A stretch of DNA of 14,434 nucleotides, taken from assembly GCA_031289815.1 (NCBI GenBank), contig JAITOS010000049.1:1-14434 (forward strand), read 5' to 3'. The notes under the pieces were generated by a model. The model was not told the DNA's origin. It did no database searches and saw only the letters and a program-made list of their open reading frames with translations. Below, piece after piece: positions 13,053 through 14,434 of the stretch (position 1 is its first letter; every line of letters begins with the position of its first letter). A program made the translations under genes and the position numbers. The stretch comes from Peptococcaceae bacterium (GTDB lineage Bacteria > Bacillota > Desulfitobacteriia > Desulfitobacteriales > Desulfitobacteriaceae).

Positions 13053-14354
13053 ATGTTGGCAGGAGTATATATTCAACCGGCGGCTAAAGTCCGGGGAACG
13101 GTGCGCGTCGCGGCGGATAAATCCATATCGCACCGGGCCGCCTTGCTGGGCGGGATGGCGAAAGGCGAGACGCGGATCAGTAATTTTCTGACCGGGCAGG
13201 ATTGTTTGAGTACCTTACAGTGCCTGAAAACGCTGGGCGTCCGCTTTGAACAGAACGGCTCTGAGATCTGGATCCAGAGCGAGGGCGTGCAGGACTGGCA
13301 GGAGCCTGAGGACATCTTACAGGTGGGAAATTCCGGGACGACGATGCGTCTCTTATTAGGCGTTTTGGCGGGGAGTCCTTTCAGCGCCACCCTCACGGGC
13401 GATGCTTCGATCCGGAGCCGTCCTATGCGCCGGGTTACGGCGCCGCTGCGGGAGATGGGGGCGAAGATTCTCGGGCGGCGGCAGGGGACCTTAGCGCCGC
13501 TGACGATTAGCGGCGGCCAGCTTCAGGGGAGAGAGTTTACGATTGAAGTGGCTTCGGCGCAAGTGAAATCCGCCTTGATTCTGGCGGGGTTAAGAGCGAA
13601 GGGAACGACCTCGGTGACGGAGCCGGCCCAATCCCGCGATCATACGGAGCGGATGCTGCAAGAATTCGGCGTGCCGCTAGAGCGCACGGATCAGCGCGTC
13701 GCCATTCAGGGCGGGGCGGTTTTGCACGGGCAAAACGTCCGGGTTCCGGGAGATATTTCATCGGCGGCCTTTTTTTTAGTGCTGGGCAGCTTGGCCGGAG
13801 CCGGAGAAATCGTTTTACCGGAGGTGGGAATCAATCCGACGAGAACCGGCGTGATAGACGCGCTCCGTCAGATGGGGGCGGATATTACGGAAAGCAACCG
13901 GGAAGAGATCGGCAATGAGCCGCGGGCGACCTTAACCGTGCGTCCGGCTAAACTGCGGGGGATTGAAATTGCCGGGGAGATTATTCCCCGCTTGATTGAT
14001 GAGCTGCCCATTCTGGCGGTGGCGGGCTGTCTGGCGGAGGGCGAAACCGTGATCCGTGACGCCGCCGAGCTGCGGGTGAAGGAAACGGACCGGATTAAAA
14101 CGATGACAGCGGGGCTTCAGGCCCTGGGGGCGAGGATTGAAGAGCGGCCGGACGGGGTTCATATTTGGGGCGGGCCGCGCTTAACCGGCGGTCAGGCGGC
14201 GGCGTGGGGGGATCATCGTTTGGCGATGGCCTGGACGGTAGCCGGGCTGGTGTCGCAAACGGGGGTCAGCCTTCAGGGGCTGGAAGCGGCGGCGGTCTCC
14301 TATCCGGATTTTTACCGGGATATTCAGGGATTGGTCGCCTCAGATGGCGGATAA
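13053..14354 (+). CDS. aroA: 3-phosphoshikimate 1-carboxyvinyltransferase (EPSP synthase)
   Basis: EPSP synthase transfers the enolpyruvyl group of PEP to shikimate 3-phosphate. The 433 residues from ATG 13053 carry D-K-S-I-S-H-R (22-28), G-N-S-G-T-T-M-R-L (92-100), R-P-M-R-R-V (123-128), A-S-A-Q-V-K-S-A (167-174), D-E-L-P (316-319), E-L-R-V-K-E-T-D-R-I (339-348) and G-D-H-R-L-A-M (386-392). The G-N-S-G-T-T form is the usual Gram-positive variant with the PEP-site glycine intact. The start codon follows GAGGGGG at 13042-13048. An in-frame TTG at 13038 overlaps the tyrA stop and is unlikely. It sits 11 nt after tyrA and is the last gene seen in the operon. A hairpin spans its stop codon. Confidence 0.96.
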   Translation: MLAGVYIQPAAKVRGTVRVAADKSISHRAALLGGMAKGETRISNFLTGQDCLSTLQCLKTLGVRFEQNGSEIWIQSEGVQDWQEPEDILQVGNSGTTMRLLLGVLAGSPFSATLTGDASIRSRPMRRVTAPLREMGAKILGRRQGTLAPLTISGGQLQGREFTIEVASAQVKSALILAGLRAKGTTSVTEPAQSRDHTERMLQEFGVPLERTDQRVAIQGGAVLHGQNVRVPGDISSAAFFLVLGSLAGAGEIVLPEVGINPTRTGVIDALRQMGADITESNREEIGNEPRATLTVRPAKLRGIEIAGEIIPRLIDELPILAVAGCLAEGETVIRDAAELRVKETDRIKTMTAGLQALGARIEERPDGVHIWGGPRLTGGQAAAWGDHRLAMAWTVAGLVSQTGVSLQGLEAAAVSYPDFYRDIQGLVASDGG

Positions 14355-14375
14355 TTGCCGCCGCGCGCGGATTAT
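14351..14375 (+). terminator. possible hairpin at the aroA stop codon
   Basis: ATAAT (14351-14355, containing the TAA stop) pairs with ATTAT (14371-14375), and CCGC with GCGG inside it, leaving a small bulge and loop. Only two T residues follow, so it is a weak terminator candidate or simply a 3'-end stabilising hairpin. The remaining ~60 nt to the window edge hold no gene I can recognise. Confidence 0.32.
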
Positions 14376-14434
14376 TTGCAGCGGGAAGGATTCAAAATGA
14401 TTCTGAATGAGAAACAGTAAAAATGAAAAACAGT

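Overview
The window reads as chromosomal DNA of a low-redundancy, moderately GC-rich Firmicute. The signs are strong AGGAGG-type ribosome binding sites, a leucine T-box riboswitch, a Bacillus-type (short Q-loop) cytochrome bd, an AroH-type chorismate mutase and a HutP-family protein. The aromatic gene order and the HutP-type protein suggest the class Negativicutes or a related Clostridia-like lineage. This is an inference from gene content; no rRNA or other phylogenetic marker is present.

Left edge (1-895): a gene graveyard. It holds the 3' end of an M15-family cell-wall peptidase, the last ~40 codons of a DUF4143-type AAA ATPase, the C-terminal half of a RelE/ParE toxin (minus strand) and the C-terminal half of an XRE antitoxin (plus strand). 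The last three have no proper start. A pair of imperfect 25-nt direct repeats follows. Then comes a promoter for a PspA/IM30 gene (898-1578), which ends in two hairpins, the second a likely terminator. Next is a glycine-rich two-TM protein (1758-2753) with an external domain. These two genes may form an envelope-stress pair.

Middle (2754-7605): an AT- and purine-rich spacer leads into cydA-cydB, the quinol oxidase cytochrome bd. A near-consensus sigma-A promoter overlapping the cydB stop codon starts a leader with a complete T-box riboswitch. The candidate specifier codon is CUC (Leu), and the leader controls leuA (2-isopropylmalate synthase). Convergent to leuA is an 89-codon gene on the minus strand. 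It encodes a small carboxymuconolactone-decarboxylase-like helical protein with a Cys/His tail.

Right (7620-14354): from an AT-rich divergent promoter region runs a tightly packed plus-strand set of eight genes. These are an HI0933-type flavoprotein, a single-pass membrane protein of unknown function, a C39/papain-like cysteine peptidase-like protein, a HutP-family protein, aroH, aroF, tyrA and aroA. The last four supply DAHP synthase, EPSP synthase, chorismate mutase and prephenate dehydrogenase, that is, entry into and exit from the shikimate pathway toward tyrosine. The HutP-family gene overlaps aroH by 8 nt and lacks the histidines used by Bacillus HutP for ligand and metal binding. It is the most interesting candidate for an undescribed regulator here.
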